This document shows positions 53,664 through 64,000 of a stretch of DNA of 64,000 bases, in pieces. A program made the position numbers and the translations under genes. The notes below the pieces were generated by a model. It worked only from the letters and a program-made list of their open reading frames with translations, did no database searches and was not told where the DNA came from. Location of the stretch: positions 32,420,001-32,484,000 of the forward strand of contig NC_088929.1 in the NCBI RefSeq assembly GCF_038396675.1, in the 5' to 3' direction. Every line of letters begins with the position of its first letter. The stretch's first letter is position 1. This DNA comes from Hydra vulgaris. Lineage: Eukaryota > Cnidaria > Hydrozoa > Anthoathecata > Hydridae.

Positions 53664-53691
<28 letters not shown>
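53664..53691. repeat. Short (AT)n run
   Basis: About 28 bp. Confidence 0.9.
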
Positions 53692-53695
<4 letters not shown>

Positions 53696-53959
53696 ATTAA
53701 AAAGATTAAAAACGTCATTTTATAAAGGTTTTTTATGTTTACGATGTTATTTATTTTATATGAAAACTTGTAATATTGTTTAATCAGCGAAATAAAAGTT
53801 AAATAAATAAAATTAAAACAAAAATGAAATAAAAACTTATAGTTTTGATTACCTTTTCTTTTTTTTAAAGAACCAGTTGGTTCTTTTTTAAAGATTCACT
53901 TCGCCCCCCCCCGCCCCTTAATTCATTTTATTTGTAGAATCGCGTCTGACTACCCTAAG

Positions 53960-55330
53960 AGTGGATTTATTTATAACAATTTATAAACACATTCCCTCAA
54001 AATTTTTCAAAAATATTAGAAAGAATAATGTATAACAGAGTGTACCGATATCTAACTACCAATAAACTCCTTTATGAAAATCAGTTCTGTTTTAAAAAAA
54101 ACAACTCAACCGAACATGCTATTCTTCAATTAACACGTTGTATTAACAAATCTTTTAAAAATCCAAAATTTACTCTTGGTGTTTTCATTGACTTGTCAAA
54201 AGCTTTTGATACGGTCGATCATAATATTTTGCTTAAAAAACTTGAATGTTATGGCATAGCAGGAAAAACTTTAAGTTGGTTCAAAAGTTTGGTTCAATCT
54301 CTGTAACCGAAAGCAATTTGTTTTTAACAAAGATTCCCAACCTCAAATATTAATAAACATAACATATGCTGTCCCACAAGGATCCATACTTGAACCACTT
54401 CTTTTCATTATATATATAAATGATCTTAACAAAGCATCCAATTTAAAGACTATAATTTTTGCAGACGACACAAACTTGTTTCAGTCACATGAAAATATAA
54501 ACATACTTTTTAATAATATGAATAGAGGACTTAAAAAAATTTCATTTTGGTTCAAAAAAAATAGACTATTCTTAAGTATTGAAAAAACAAAATGGATACT
54601 TTTCCATCTAAACTACCAACCAAACAGATACTGCCTGTAAATATGCCAGATCTTTTTATAGACAATGTCATCCTAAAAAGAGAAAAAGTGACAAAATTTT
54701 TAGGAGTTTTAATTGAAGAAAATCTGTCTTTGAAAGAAATCACACATCAATAATATTTCTAAAAAAAGCTGCAAAAAACATTGGAATTCTATACAAATCT
54801 AGAGGTATTTTCAACAAAAAGCAATCAACACATTATATTACTCTTTTATTCACTGTCATATCAATTAGCAAATATTATATGGGGAAGTACACATAAAACT
54901 AAACTTAAATCTCTTTATCGGCATCAGAAATACGCAGCTCGCATAATAAATTTTAAAAATCGTTTTTTGAACTCTGAATCCGCTTTTTAAAAAAATGGAC
55001 GCCTTAAATGTTTATCAACTAAATGTATTTAATGTTTTGTGTTTTATGTACAAATGTAAAGAACTTATGTCCCCGATGTTTTTGTAAACCTTTACAAAAT
55101 TAAACCCCAAAACAAATATAACCTACGTCATAATAGCATTTTAGAAAAACCTTCTTGTAATAATAAACAAGCTCAATTTTGCGTATTTTATCGTAGACCT
55201 TTTCTCTGGAATGAAATAGTACGGCCTCATTTTATATTTTCATCTAAATTGACCTACTTTTTTTTAAACAATTATTAAAAAAATCATTTTTTTAACAAAA
55301 AATATTCTTGATTTTTTTTGTTATTTTAAA
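53960..55330 (+). mobile_element. LINE family 3 reverse transcriptase remnant
   Basis: Frame 54028-54306 contains [12 protein letters not shown] and [16 protein letters not shown] (RT motif A). After a frameshift, the frame 54283-54640 contains VPQGSILEPLLFIIYINDL and the catalytic FADDTNLF at 54458-54481. Later frames include YRHQKYAARIINFKNR, an after-RT region. This is a CR1/jockey-type non-LTR element, distinct from family 1, with frameshifts and stops. Confidence 0.88.
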
Positions 55331-55694
55331 AAATATTTTCAGTTGCTATACTGCCTATTGATTTGTTATGTTTTATTTTGAGTTTCACTTCTGAAGTATG
55401 TAGAGTATTAAATTTATGATATATTTAGTGATTAAATACTCTCGGTATATATTTATTTATATAGTATATAGATGTTTTTATCGTAGAAGAAAATAGAGTT
55501 TTGTTAAGAGCTTTATGATAAGGTCATTACGATCTTCTTGAAGTCCTCCCCATATAATATTATAAATCATATAGTGTAAATAATATTATACGGCAAAAAC
55601 AATTTTAAAAATAAAGTGTTCAAAAACAAATTAATTGAATTTTTTAAATACTAACTTTAATAATGATAGCATGTTTAAGAATTGCATTTACAAA

Positions 55695-55805
55695 GAAGCT
55701 TCCCGCTCTCTTTTTCAACAACGATGTTTTTTGAGCAAAGCGGTGATCGAACCGCGGACAATCCAATTCAGAAGTCGGCGCGCTCAACATTGCACCATGT
55801 CTATT
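55695..55805 (-). mobile_element. tRNA-derived SINE-like element
   Basis: The minus strand has ATGGTGCAATGTTGAGCGCG (A box) and a near-canonical B box GGTTCGATCACC 40 bp on. The acceptor stem does not close, so a SINE head is more likely than a tRNA gene. Confidence 0.65.
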
Positions 55806-57590
55806 TTTGGTTTTTTAAATAGTTTGTTATTACAACTTCAGAGTGAAAAAAATTCAGTTTGTTATATAACTTTTTTAGTCTGTTTAAATATTTTGGTGAA
55901 ATGTTTTAAAAGAGTATTTTTTGCAAACTATACAAACTTGAAAATAAGATTATTTTTTACTTGCTTCTGTAATTCTTTTATTTATGAAACTTGTAACAAG
56001 AAGAGTGTTTATAAATGATTTTTTTTAAAACGAACGCGTCAGCCATTTTAAGTTAGTTTAAAATTTTGCTAAGACACAACTAAGACAAGCTTCAAAACAA
56101 TCCACATGTAAAAATAAAAATGAAATACAAAATTTTTGTAAATAAGTTTATCTAATTAACTATTGTTAACTTTAAACCGTCTATTTAAAAATTTATTGCA
56201 TTTAACTTTGTTTATATTAATAAAGTTTAATCTATAAAGTACGCAACAAAACTACTGAATTTGACTCCTCTCAACTTTTGTTCGCTCACAATGACACCTT
56301 TTCTGCAATTGACGCGCGCTTTTCATTTAGTTCTATTGCGTGTTACTTAAAATAATTTGAGATTCTAATGTCTCAATCATTCAAATTAAACAACCTTTTT
56401 TGTTTTTGTCGAGTGTCTTTTGCACATTCGAGAAACTCATTGCTTTTATCAAATAATTATTATCACCGATTATTTGGAAAACTTACATTCATTAGCGTAA
56501 CTTACATTAATTTTTATAATAACCAGAAAGATTGTTGATATACATTAAAAGCAGTATTGGTCTCAGAACATTACAGTTTACGAAAAAGGGAGTAGAAACA
56601 TTTCTCAATTAGTCCAGTATAACACCACTCTAACGTACACGACAAAACAACGTTAATTCAAACCTTTCATCTGACAAGACAAAAAAAGCAACAAAATTGA
56701 AATATCAACTAAAATAGTGAAAAGAAAAGGCAGCTAAGTTGATAAAACTTTAAAAATAATGAAAAAATAAAACCTAATATTTTGAAAAAAAGAAATCTAA
56801 ATGTAAACACAAGGTTTGCACAATTTATTCAATTCAATGAATACCAAAACTTATTTATACATTAAATATAAATACGTATTTTTTCAGTATAAAATTAGTT
56901 TTTAATTGTCGGACCTAAATAAATTAAAATTAATTTTAATTATAAATCAATGACAACGATGATCATTGCTGTTCACCACAATTTTCCGCTAAACATCGGA
57001 ATCCAAACATCGATTACTAAGTGTTACATTAGGAGCACGTCTTTTTCACGCATCAAGTTCGCCAGCTTAAATAAATTTAAAAAAAAACATATATAAAACA
57101 CATATGCAAATAAAACATACAAAATAATAATATACAAAATCATAAATAATCAGTCTTTCTAGTTTAACCAAAACATTGTTGGTTTACAGAAAAGCATCTT
57201 TGGTATTTGAGTTATATAACTTCTAGGTTTGAGGTAAACTTCAAACCTTTGTATCTATATGAGGTAAACTTCAAACCATTCTTATCTCAAATGAGTATAC
57301 TTTTGAGTATACTTGTTGAGTATACGGATTCGTTCCTTTCTTAAATAAGTTTTGCCTAAAATTGCAATAATTAAAATTCGGAAACTTAAAATTCCTTAAA
57401 AGACCTTAGCCGCTCAAATGTGGCAGATTTGACATACCTTAATGGAAAATATTTTCGTTGAAAGATTTCATAAAATTTATTTCAAAAAGCGACAACAAAT
57501 TCCGAAAAAATCATATTTGGGTTATATTTCATTAAATTTATTTTCACGATAAACCCATTAACATCAACTTTTGACAAACAATCTCCAATA
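55806..57590. other. Intergenic, nothing recognised
   Basis: A+T-rich on both strands; no ORF or repeat I can support beyond short simple runs and a GAGGTAAACTTCAAACC duplicate (about 57230-57280). Confidence 0.6.
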
Positions 57591-57599
57591 TTAAATAAC

Positions 57600-57725
57600 C
57601 CTCAATGACTTCCACACTGACTTCAACCAATTACTTCCATCAATGACTTCAATCAATGATTTCCACACTGACTTCAATGAATGACTACCACACTTACTTC
57701 AATTAATGACTTCTACCAGTGACTT
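57600..57725. repeat. ATGACTTCCACACTGACTTC tandem array
   Basis: Roughly 16- and 32-bp units of (A)TGACTTC(C/A)A, about seven copies, diverged. Confidence 0.8.
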
Positions 57726-58044
57726 TAATTATAAGAAACCATTTGGATTAACAAGATTTTTATTTGTACTTGACCTCTCAACCTCCAAATTTGCATCTGT
57801 TTCCCCAAAATGCTTTTGACTCCCTTAATTTGCCTCCCTAAAGAGCGATTGACTGAGCTTAATCTTAATTGTGTTTCTCTGTTTAGTCCAAAAAAATTCA
57901 TAATAATCAAAGATAAAAAAAATCCATTGAAACCAAACCTGAGATTAAAGACTAAACTAGAACCACAGATTTGATTTTAATATGATTCCAAGCCTAAAGC
58001 TGATGCCTTAGACTTACTACTCACTACAATTTTATAAACTTACA

Positions 58045-58135
58045 ATACTATGATCACCTGTATCACTTAATATGATCATCTCTATCACTTACTATGATCA
58101 TCTGTATCACTTACTATGATCACCTGTATTTTAAT
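58045..58135. repeat. 22-bp tandem repeat, four units
   Basis: TATGATCAYCTGTATCACTT plus AC. Confidence 0.9.
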
Positions 58136-58239
58136 ATTTAACCTGTAGTTTAAATATTAAACACTTCAGCAAAAGTTTTGGATTAAATCATTAATTAAAA
58201 ACAATTACTATTATCATAGTTGTAGCCATAAAATTACAT

Positions 58240-58382
58240 CTTTAATTACTTAATGTATTTACTTAATTACTTAATTAACAAATTAATTTTTATAATTAAA
58301 TTACTTAATTACTTAATTAAATTAAAATAATTAAATAAATTAAAATAATTAAATTACTTAATTACTTAATTAACAAATTAAT
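58240..58382. repeat. ACTTAATT low-complexity tandem block
   Basis: Repeated (T)TAATTACTTAATTA with AAATTAAAATAATT. Confidence 0.85.
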
Positions 58383-58429
58383 GTATCCATGCAACAAGGA
58401 GGAAAAACACCCCACTACAAACAACCACT

Positions 58430-59900
58430 TATAAAAATACTTGATCCAATTTTTTTCAAAAAGGAGTCTAGTCTACTTTTAAAAGAAAGTTCAGTGGAGT
58501 AATAGTTACTTGCTCAGGTAGTTCGTTCGAGAATTTAGTTGACCTATTATATAACATATTGTATCTTAAAAGGAAGTTTAAAATATACTCACACCTCATT
58601 TTAAAATGGTGACCACAAGACAAGAATTTTATTAGATGTATTTAATTAACTTAAAACAATGTATTCATTTAAAGACTTGGATTAGATTGCATCATAGATG
58701 CAAAAACTCAAGTGATGGTAGATTTAATCTTTTTAGTCTTTCGCATTATTAAAGGTGTCTGGAAGCCTATTTTGTTGCTTTGCGTAAAACAGATTCAGAT
58801 TTAAAGCTAAGTTGTAAAAATGATTCCCAAATTACACTTTTTAGTACCTTCTTAGGCATTAATTTATACCTTGATTATTTTAAAATGCCTTGAGCATTTT
58901 AAAATGCTTAATTTTAACTCAACTTGAATACCAAGTGTAATCAATTCTGCAGATCAACCAGATTAGTTTGCTGATATTAAACTTTTTTAAACTTCTAAAC
59001 AATGATAGTAAAATTAAAAAAAAAAAGAAGTTTAGTATCATTGGCAAATATCTCAGAAGTTTCAGAAAGTTTAGCAAGATTGTTTGTGTCCAGATTGAAA
59101 AAAAGCCTTAAGAAACACCATGAAGAACATCAATCCAAACAGAGCTGGTATTGTTAATTGTACCAATGAGAGCATGTTATTATTGTTAATGTGATTTAAG
59201 ATTTTGTTCTTTACAAAACTTTTTTGATTCTTTTCAAAACGATTTTTGAAGATTTTGCAGGCAACAGAAGTTTGTAAAATAAGTCGATAGTTTTCAGCAA
59301 GTAATTGATCTCCTTTTTTTATAGACCGGACTAATATTTGCTAATTTCCACAGAGTGAGGACTAGTCCAGAAATAAAAGATTCATGGAAAATTTTTATAA
59401 GGGGGATTGCAAAACACATATCTTAAGTATTAAGAGATGCAAGCCACCAGATTAGAAAGATTTATAAGGATTTAGATTAATGAATTCCTTGTGAATGTCT
59501 GAAATAGAGAAACCTGAGTTGTCATTATAAATGGATTCAGATTTAATATCACTTTTATTTAATAATGAAAAATATTCAGAGCTTTAAAAAGTAAACATAG
59601 ATTTGAATAGAGAGTTCAGAGTATCAACTATAGAAGGAAGAGCTGCAACAATTCTGTCTGAAGTATCTTTGTGAGAACGAACTCTTTACCTAATTTTTTT
59701 TGTACTAGGATTTTAATTTTATTTCTTTTTCATGTGCTTTTTTTGCTTTAAATATATCAGCTTTTACTTGAACTTTTTTATGCAACAATTAAGACCTTTG
59801 TAATTTATTTCAAGTTCATTATTCTTTAATTTAGTGGAGCATTTGATATACCAAGCAGATTTTTTTTACTCAGATTAAGTTTTTAACACGTGGAGGATCA
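58430..59900 (-). mobile_element. LINE family 2 reverse transcriptase remnant
   Basis: The minus strand around 59200-59400 reads LTLWKLANISPVYKKGDQLL, AENYRLILQTSVACK, the RT entry motif (W..A.I.P..KKGD..NYRPI) of CR1-type LINEs. The far end (58450-58620) reads NRSTKFSNELPEQV, like the CR1 C-terminus (N.W N.LP..V). Many stops; the middle is decayed. Confidence 0.8.
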
Positions 59901-60281
59901 CACTTTTTTTTTTTGCTTTATTAATCTTGGGGATAAAGGAATTATCCCCAAGATTAATTATTAGCAAACAGTACGATAATTAGAAATTATTAAATTAAAC
60001 ATTTGATCTTGGATTTATGTATAAAAAAATATCCCAGTTGATTGATACAATAAAGTTTAATATTGAATCGTAATCACCTTTGTTGTAACTAAACAATCCA
60101 GATTCCCTTTCAGGAAACAGTTCTGAAACTAAAATTCTTCAAATGAGCCTTAATCTTATTACATACCATTAGAGAGCAAATTTATAACAAAAAATAACAA
60201 ACTTTTTGCACATTCTGCTGTAAATTGTACTTTTTGAATATATATGTGTATATATATATATGTGTATATATATACATATAA

Positions 60282-60287
60282 TTTATT
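60282..60287 (-). promoter_or_regulatory. Candidate NLE1 poly(A) signal AATAAA
   Basis: Canonical hexamer on the minus strand about 145 nt after the NLE1 stop; the first one seen downstream. Confidence 0.45.
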
Positions 60288-60428
60288 TTAAACATATGTT
60301 AATTAAATAGAATCAGTAGAACAAAATGGGTAAACCATTTTAAATATTATAAATTTATAATTATATTTCAAATATTTTATACAAATCAACGTATTTGACA
60401 TTCATTATATCATATAATCAATATTAAC

Positions 60429-60503
60429 CTACATTTTTAATACTTTATCTTTTCCACCACTAGCAACTCTGAGACCATCTGGACTCCAATCAACAGCATA
60501 AAC
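60429..60503 (-). CDS. NLE1: NLE1 last exon
   Basis: VYAVDWSPDGLRVASGGKDK, then VLKM and TAG. The TAG stands where the family has a Trp codon (TGG). Confidence 0.93.
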   Translation of the reverse strand, partial: VYAVDWSPDGLRVASGGKDKVLKM

Positions 60504-63500
60504 CTAAATATAGAATAAAAATACAGTGTATATAAAAAAAAAAATCATTTTAAAAATTTAAAAAACTTTTAAATCATGTTATTTAAAAGTAATTAAAATA
60601 ATAAAGAACCAAGCAAAGAAAATATAAAAAATATCAAAACCATAACCAAAGATATCTCAAAATCTTTTTGTAAAAAGCAAAAACCATAATTTATTAAAAG
60701 CGTTAAATATTTATCAAGATACCTCATCAGAGTGCCCTGGTAAGTCACACTGTAGTTTTTTTGTTTTCATGTCCCAAACCTGTAAAAAATTTAATTAAAG
60801 TGAAAAAAAAACTTACATATATTATTGTTATAAAATTAAAGCATTAAAAAACCTTTAATGTACTATCTGAACTACCACTGCATAACAATCGGCTATCTGC
60901 TGACCATGCAATCTAAAAAGTTAACAACCAAAAGTTAAACCATAGAAACATAACCATGGAAGTTATGGAACAATATATGACAAAAACATGGAAACCAAAG
61001 TTGAGACTTTAAGATTGTAAATTCTCATATGATAATCAAAATAAATCTGCTTTAAAACTGTACTTAGACATTTGACGATTCGTTTTTGAATTTAGAAACA
61101 TTTTTTGTTGTTGTTGCTTTGCCATACAATATTCAAAATTCTACTTTTAAAAAGGGCAACAGCAAAGCAACAACAACAAAAAATGTTTCTTCAAACTATA
61201 TGAGTGGAGTATATCAAGCATGAATGGATAATGGATAATAAATGGAATAATGTATAACTAATGAAACTTAAGTTATTTTAAAGACATCTTTTTTGAATGT
61301 CAAGTCATAATTCAAAATAAGAAAACCAACTTAAACTAAAATAAAAACTTTGGAAAAAAAGCAGTTATACCTAGTTTCTTTAATAAAAAAAAAAAAAAAA
61401 AACCTTGCTAAATACATACAAATTGCTTCAAACTATGTGGTGTATCTATAAAAAAACAATTTTTTTTGATACTTTAATAGAAATAAATTTAGTGAGTTTT
61501 TTTCCAGTAAAACATTTTTGTTTAAATTTTTAAACAAAAAAAAACAACAGTTTTTCTGTTAATGCCCCACAAAACTAATTTCACAAACACCATTAACACC
61601 CTAGCACCGTTATTAATTCAAATTTAAACCTTATTTATTTATATTTATTATTATTTATATCTTTAACTCTTTTAATTACTTTATTCTATTTAATATTTGA
61701 CTGAAAAATAAAAATCAATATATTAAAGATGAATAAATACAATGAATGAACGATGATTGAAGAACATGAATACAGGATTAACAGCATATAGAATTAACAT
61801 GGCCACAAAATGCAGCAATAAATTTAAAAAATAAACAAACCTGGTATACAGAATTAACATGGCCACGAAATGCAGCAATAAATCTAAAGAATAAATAATA
61901 AAATAAGATTATAAAACAAAAGAAAAAATAAGGTAAACTTTAGATTATATTGAACATTTTTGCATACTTTCCTGTACAGCCATCCCAAAGTTTGACAGAT
62001 TTATCAAAGGAGCCACTTGCTATTAGACGACCATCAGGTGAAAATTGAACAGTGTTAATAAGTGCCTGATGGCCTAAAAAAAATTTTGCCATATCAACTA
62101 TAATATTTAAATCAACTAAATATATATAAAAATGATAACTATAACATAAAAAGAGAAAATTATTTTAATGTAAACTTCTTAACTCGTGTTTTTCAACAAA
62201 TCAAACTAGTTGCAAGAACTTCCAAAAACACATATCTGGCATAAGCAAATGAATTTACAGACTGATATAAATAAAAACTTTCATAGGTGCTTACAACCAC
62301 TATAAATGTGAACTAATACAAGTTATATAAATCTTACATAAGCTGTACAAATTTTACATAAGTGAAAACTCGGTATTAAGTACTAGTTTTAACTGGGTAC
62401 AAAAACATGACCAAAACTTTATATGTATAAGCCCAAATTAGTAATTTAAAACTCTTATGAAATTTAAACAAAATATTTTCTGTGCAAATAAAAAAGAACA
62501 TAGATTGTAGATTGATTAAAGCATATTTACAAATAATAATAAAATACTAATCTCAAGTAAACACCTTAAAAAGTAATTTTTTCATATATATAATTAATTG
62601 TATTAATAACAATTGTACATAAATTGTACATTGACTAAAGCATAGGGAGAGTCGTAGCAAATGATTATTTATTAACTGATTCTAATATAATTACTAGATA
62701 AAATTGTAATTAATGTAATTATTAGATTTTAGACTAAGTTACCCTTTCCTTTTAGCTTTAGCTAATAGTTAAGCAATTAGGTTTAAACAGGTTGTGCTAG
62801 AGCTGTCAAATAGAACAACAAGAGATGGTTGCACAAAGGAAATAAACTTTCCACAGAGCCTATTATTTTTAGTCGTGTTTCTGAATTAGAAAACTTTATC
62901 TTTAATTACTACAATGCAGAAGTGTGAGTTTGTTGACAGTATAGACCATGTAAATTTAGGAGATCTTTTGTATGTTCAAAATGCATCAGATTTTGTGCTA
63001 GAATTTTTAACATTACATGGTTTAGACCCAAAATCAGCCTTTATAAAGATTTCATTAGATAGTGGTGATTTATTTTTTAAAATGATCATCAATATCTTTG
63101 ATTATCATAAGAAGAATGATTTAGATCTTGAGTAATGGTATACAACAATTCCACGTTCTAGCTATTATTGAAGATATTCCTGAATCTAGTTATAAACTGA
63201 GGCAAATTATAGAAAAAAGTTTAATTTTCCAATGTGTCGATTTTTATGTTATCATGGATTTTTTTCACTGGTTGGAAATTTTTTTTAGATATCTGGCCAG
63301 GATTTGATGATTAGCTAAAATCATAAATGTTGTTAGACAAGGCTATAAAGGTAGAGGCTGAGATAGAAACAATTCAAACAATACACCAGTTTGTATGACC
63401 TTGCTTAAAGTTAAAAAATTCACTGTTTGGCAATATCCTCCTAAAACTAGTAAAAAATAACCTGTCATTCTGGCAATTTCCTTTTTAGATTCAGAAGGTT

Positions 63501-63558
63501 GCCATAAAAAAAGTGTGAAATCATCAGAACCTGACACAAGAATTTCTGGTTTAACTCC
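60429..63558 (-). CDS. NLE1: Notchless/NLE1 (Rsa4) WD40 protein, 3' part, six exons
   Basis: Notchless is a nucleolar WD40 beta-propeller protein with an N-terminal ubiquitin-like domain. It is the substrate that the AAA ATPase Midasin (Rea1) removes during 60S ribosome maturation. The six exons here encode the last 145 residues and stop, covering the final WD repeats. Seen: VSGSDDFTLFLWQP, INTVQFSPDGRLIASGSFDK, SVKLWDGCTGK, IAWSADSRLL, SGSSDSTLKVWD, VYAVDWSPDG, VASGGKDK. These match the mammalian C-terminus almost residue for residue (recalled). Exon phases all join and borders are GT/AG. Upstream exons lie beyond position 64000. The protein ends KVLKM, lacking the final Trp-Arg-Arg of the mammalian protein. 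A related WD40 gene is possible but unlikely given the SGSDDFTLFLW signature. Confidence 0.95.
60723..60779 (-). CDS. NLE1: NLE1 exon e
   Basis: VWDMKTKKLQCDLPGHSDE, with WD and GH signatures. Acceptor TTTTACAG, donor GTATCT. Confidence 0.95.
60853..60912 (-). CDS. NLE1: NLE1 exon d
   Basis: IAWSADSRLLCSGSSDSTLK, exactly 20 codons, phase 0. Acceptor TTTTTAG, donor GTTTTT (weak). Confidence 0.95.
61095..61189. repeat. Inverted repeat, 28-bp perfect arms, 39-nt spacer
   Basis: GAAACATTTTTTGTTGTTGT and on (61095-61122), complement at 61162-61189. In an NLE1 intron. Confidence 0.9.
61783..61840 (-). pseudogene. Decayed tandem duplicate of NLE1 exon c
   Basis: Repeats exon c and its flanks with a 60-bp period. 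The acceptor AG has become AA (61824), the donor GT is lost and the Arg codon CGT is now TGT. It cannot be spliced as an exon in the same way and is probably intronic debris. Confidence 0.85.
61841..61883 (-). CDS. NLE1: NLE1 exon c
   Basis: A 43-bp exon, KFIAAFRGHVNSVYQ, with acceptor TCTTTAG and donor GTTTGT. A decayed tandem copy lies directly downstream in the gene (61783-61840). Confidence 0.93.
61968..62073 (-). CDS. NLE1: NLE1 exon b
   Basis: HQALINTVQFSPDGRLIASG, then SFDKSVKLWDGCTGK: a full WD blade with GH and WD signatures. Acceptor TTTTTTAG, donor GTATGC. Confidence 0.95.
62074..63461 (-). other. NLE1 intron with antisense transposon fragment
   Basis: 1.4-kb intron; the plus strand from about 62800 to 63300 holds a decayed coding fragment. 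Confidence 0.8.
62800..63300 (+). pseudogene. Decayed protein-coding fragment, probably transposon-derived
   Basis: A 73-codon frame (62914-63135) reads ASDFVLEFLTLHGLDPKSAF, IKISLDSGDLFFKM. After a frameshift it continues IQQFHVLAIIEDIPESSYKL, RQIIEKSLIF, FYVIMDFFHW to about 63280. It lies antisense inside an NLE1 intron. It resembles repetitive Hydra-type gene families I half recognise but cannot name. Confidence 0.5.
63462..63558 (-). CDS. NLE1: NLE1 exon a (first in window)
   Basis: GVKPEILVSGSDDFTLFLWQ, then PSESKKEIARMT and G. Acceptor TTTATAG, donor GTTATT. Enters in phase 0 from an exon outside the window. Confidence 0.95.
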
Positions 63559-63721
63559 CTATAAACAAAAAAATCTATAAATTAATGTAGAATAAATAAA
63601 TTTGAAGTCTTTAATAAAAATTACTAAATGTTAATTAAGTTGCTTAAGCTATAAATACTTTTACTGATTTTTTTAATGGTTATTAGAAGCTTCAAAAGGG
63701 CGGTCTAGTTGCAATATACAA

Positions 63722-63824
<103 letters not shown>

Positions 63825-64000
63825 GGTGTTGACTTTTTGGTAAACTTTTGGTATCTCCAGTATCCAATATAAAAAACAGATGAACTTTGGTTTGAAAGTA
63901 ACTGAAAAGTCATTGGTTTTATTTAATTTTTGAAAAAGGTCACCCACCATGATCCTTGATTACACACTGGCTCCCATATATCAGTGAATTTTTTTTTCTT

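Noticed and set aside
55695..55805. Functional tRNA genes here, at 48295-48375 and at 35283-35342
   Set aside because: A- and B-box-like sequences are present, but the acceptor stems do not pair and anticodon arms are poor; SINE heads fit better.

Overview
This is a eukaryotic, very A+T-rich window with small exons, long introns and many decayed transposons. Cnidarian-like non-LTR retrotransposons, hAT- and Tc1-like remnants, many (AT)n tracts and the intron-rich structure of two conserved animal genes suggest a cnidarian, most likely Hydra. The species call is inference; the two gene identities are well supported by the sequence.

Two real genes were found, both on the minus strand. (1) A complete G-protein-coupled-receptor kinase of the GRK2/3 (beta-adrenergic receptor kinase) class runs from its ATG at 43905 to its stop at 4736. 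I resolved 23 coding exons with canonical GT/AG borders and compatible phases. They give an uninterrupted 681-residue protein (N-terminal receptor helix, RH domain, AGC-type kinase, PH domain, short C tail), against 689 residues in the mammalian protein. (2) The 3' end of the WD40 ribosome-assembly factor Notchless (NLE1/Rsa4) lies at 60429-63558 as six exons. Its 5' part lies beyond the right edge of the window.

Almost everything else is repeat-derived. One LINE family (AP endonuclease plus reverse transcriptase) is present in six broken copies: about 10040-10620, 17690-18530, 35088-35930 and 37500-39570 on the minus strand, and 42005-43090 and 51030-53560 on the plus strand. Two other RT remnants lie at 53960-55330 (+) and 58430-59900 (-). 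DNA-transposon material includes a hAT-like non-autonomous element with a near-perfect 8-bp target duplication (25773-27606), a 3.4-kb element with terminal inverted repeats and TTACGCAAA-type subterminal repeats (20326-23705) carrying a nested MITE, several palindromic MITEs, and Tc1/mariner transposase remnants near 46-47.6 kb. tRNA-derived SINE-like heads, ten (AT)n tracts and several minisatellites complete the picture. The most regular minisatellite is a 53-bp x 14 array grown from the end of a MITE.

Region by region: 1-4735 is repeats and unassigned sequence downstream of GRK2; 4736-43905 is the GRK2 gene with transposon-filled introns; 43906-60428 is the intergenic region, mostly LINE, Tc1 and SINE remnants; 60429-63558 is NLE1; 63559-64000 is NLE1 intron. 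The two genes have unrelated jobs (GPCR desensitisation and 60S ribosome maturation) and nothing suggests co-regulation. I found no prokaryotic genes, CRISPR arrays, rRNA or functional tRNA genes. The distinctive signals are structural: recurrent perfect fold-back palindromes, the homogenised 53-bp array, a decayed tandem copy of an NLE1 exon, and the LINE cluster in the GRK2 introns.
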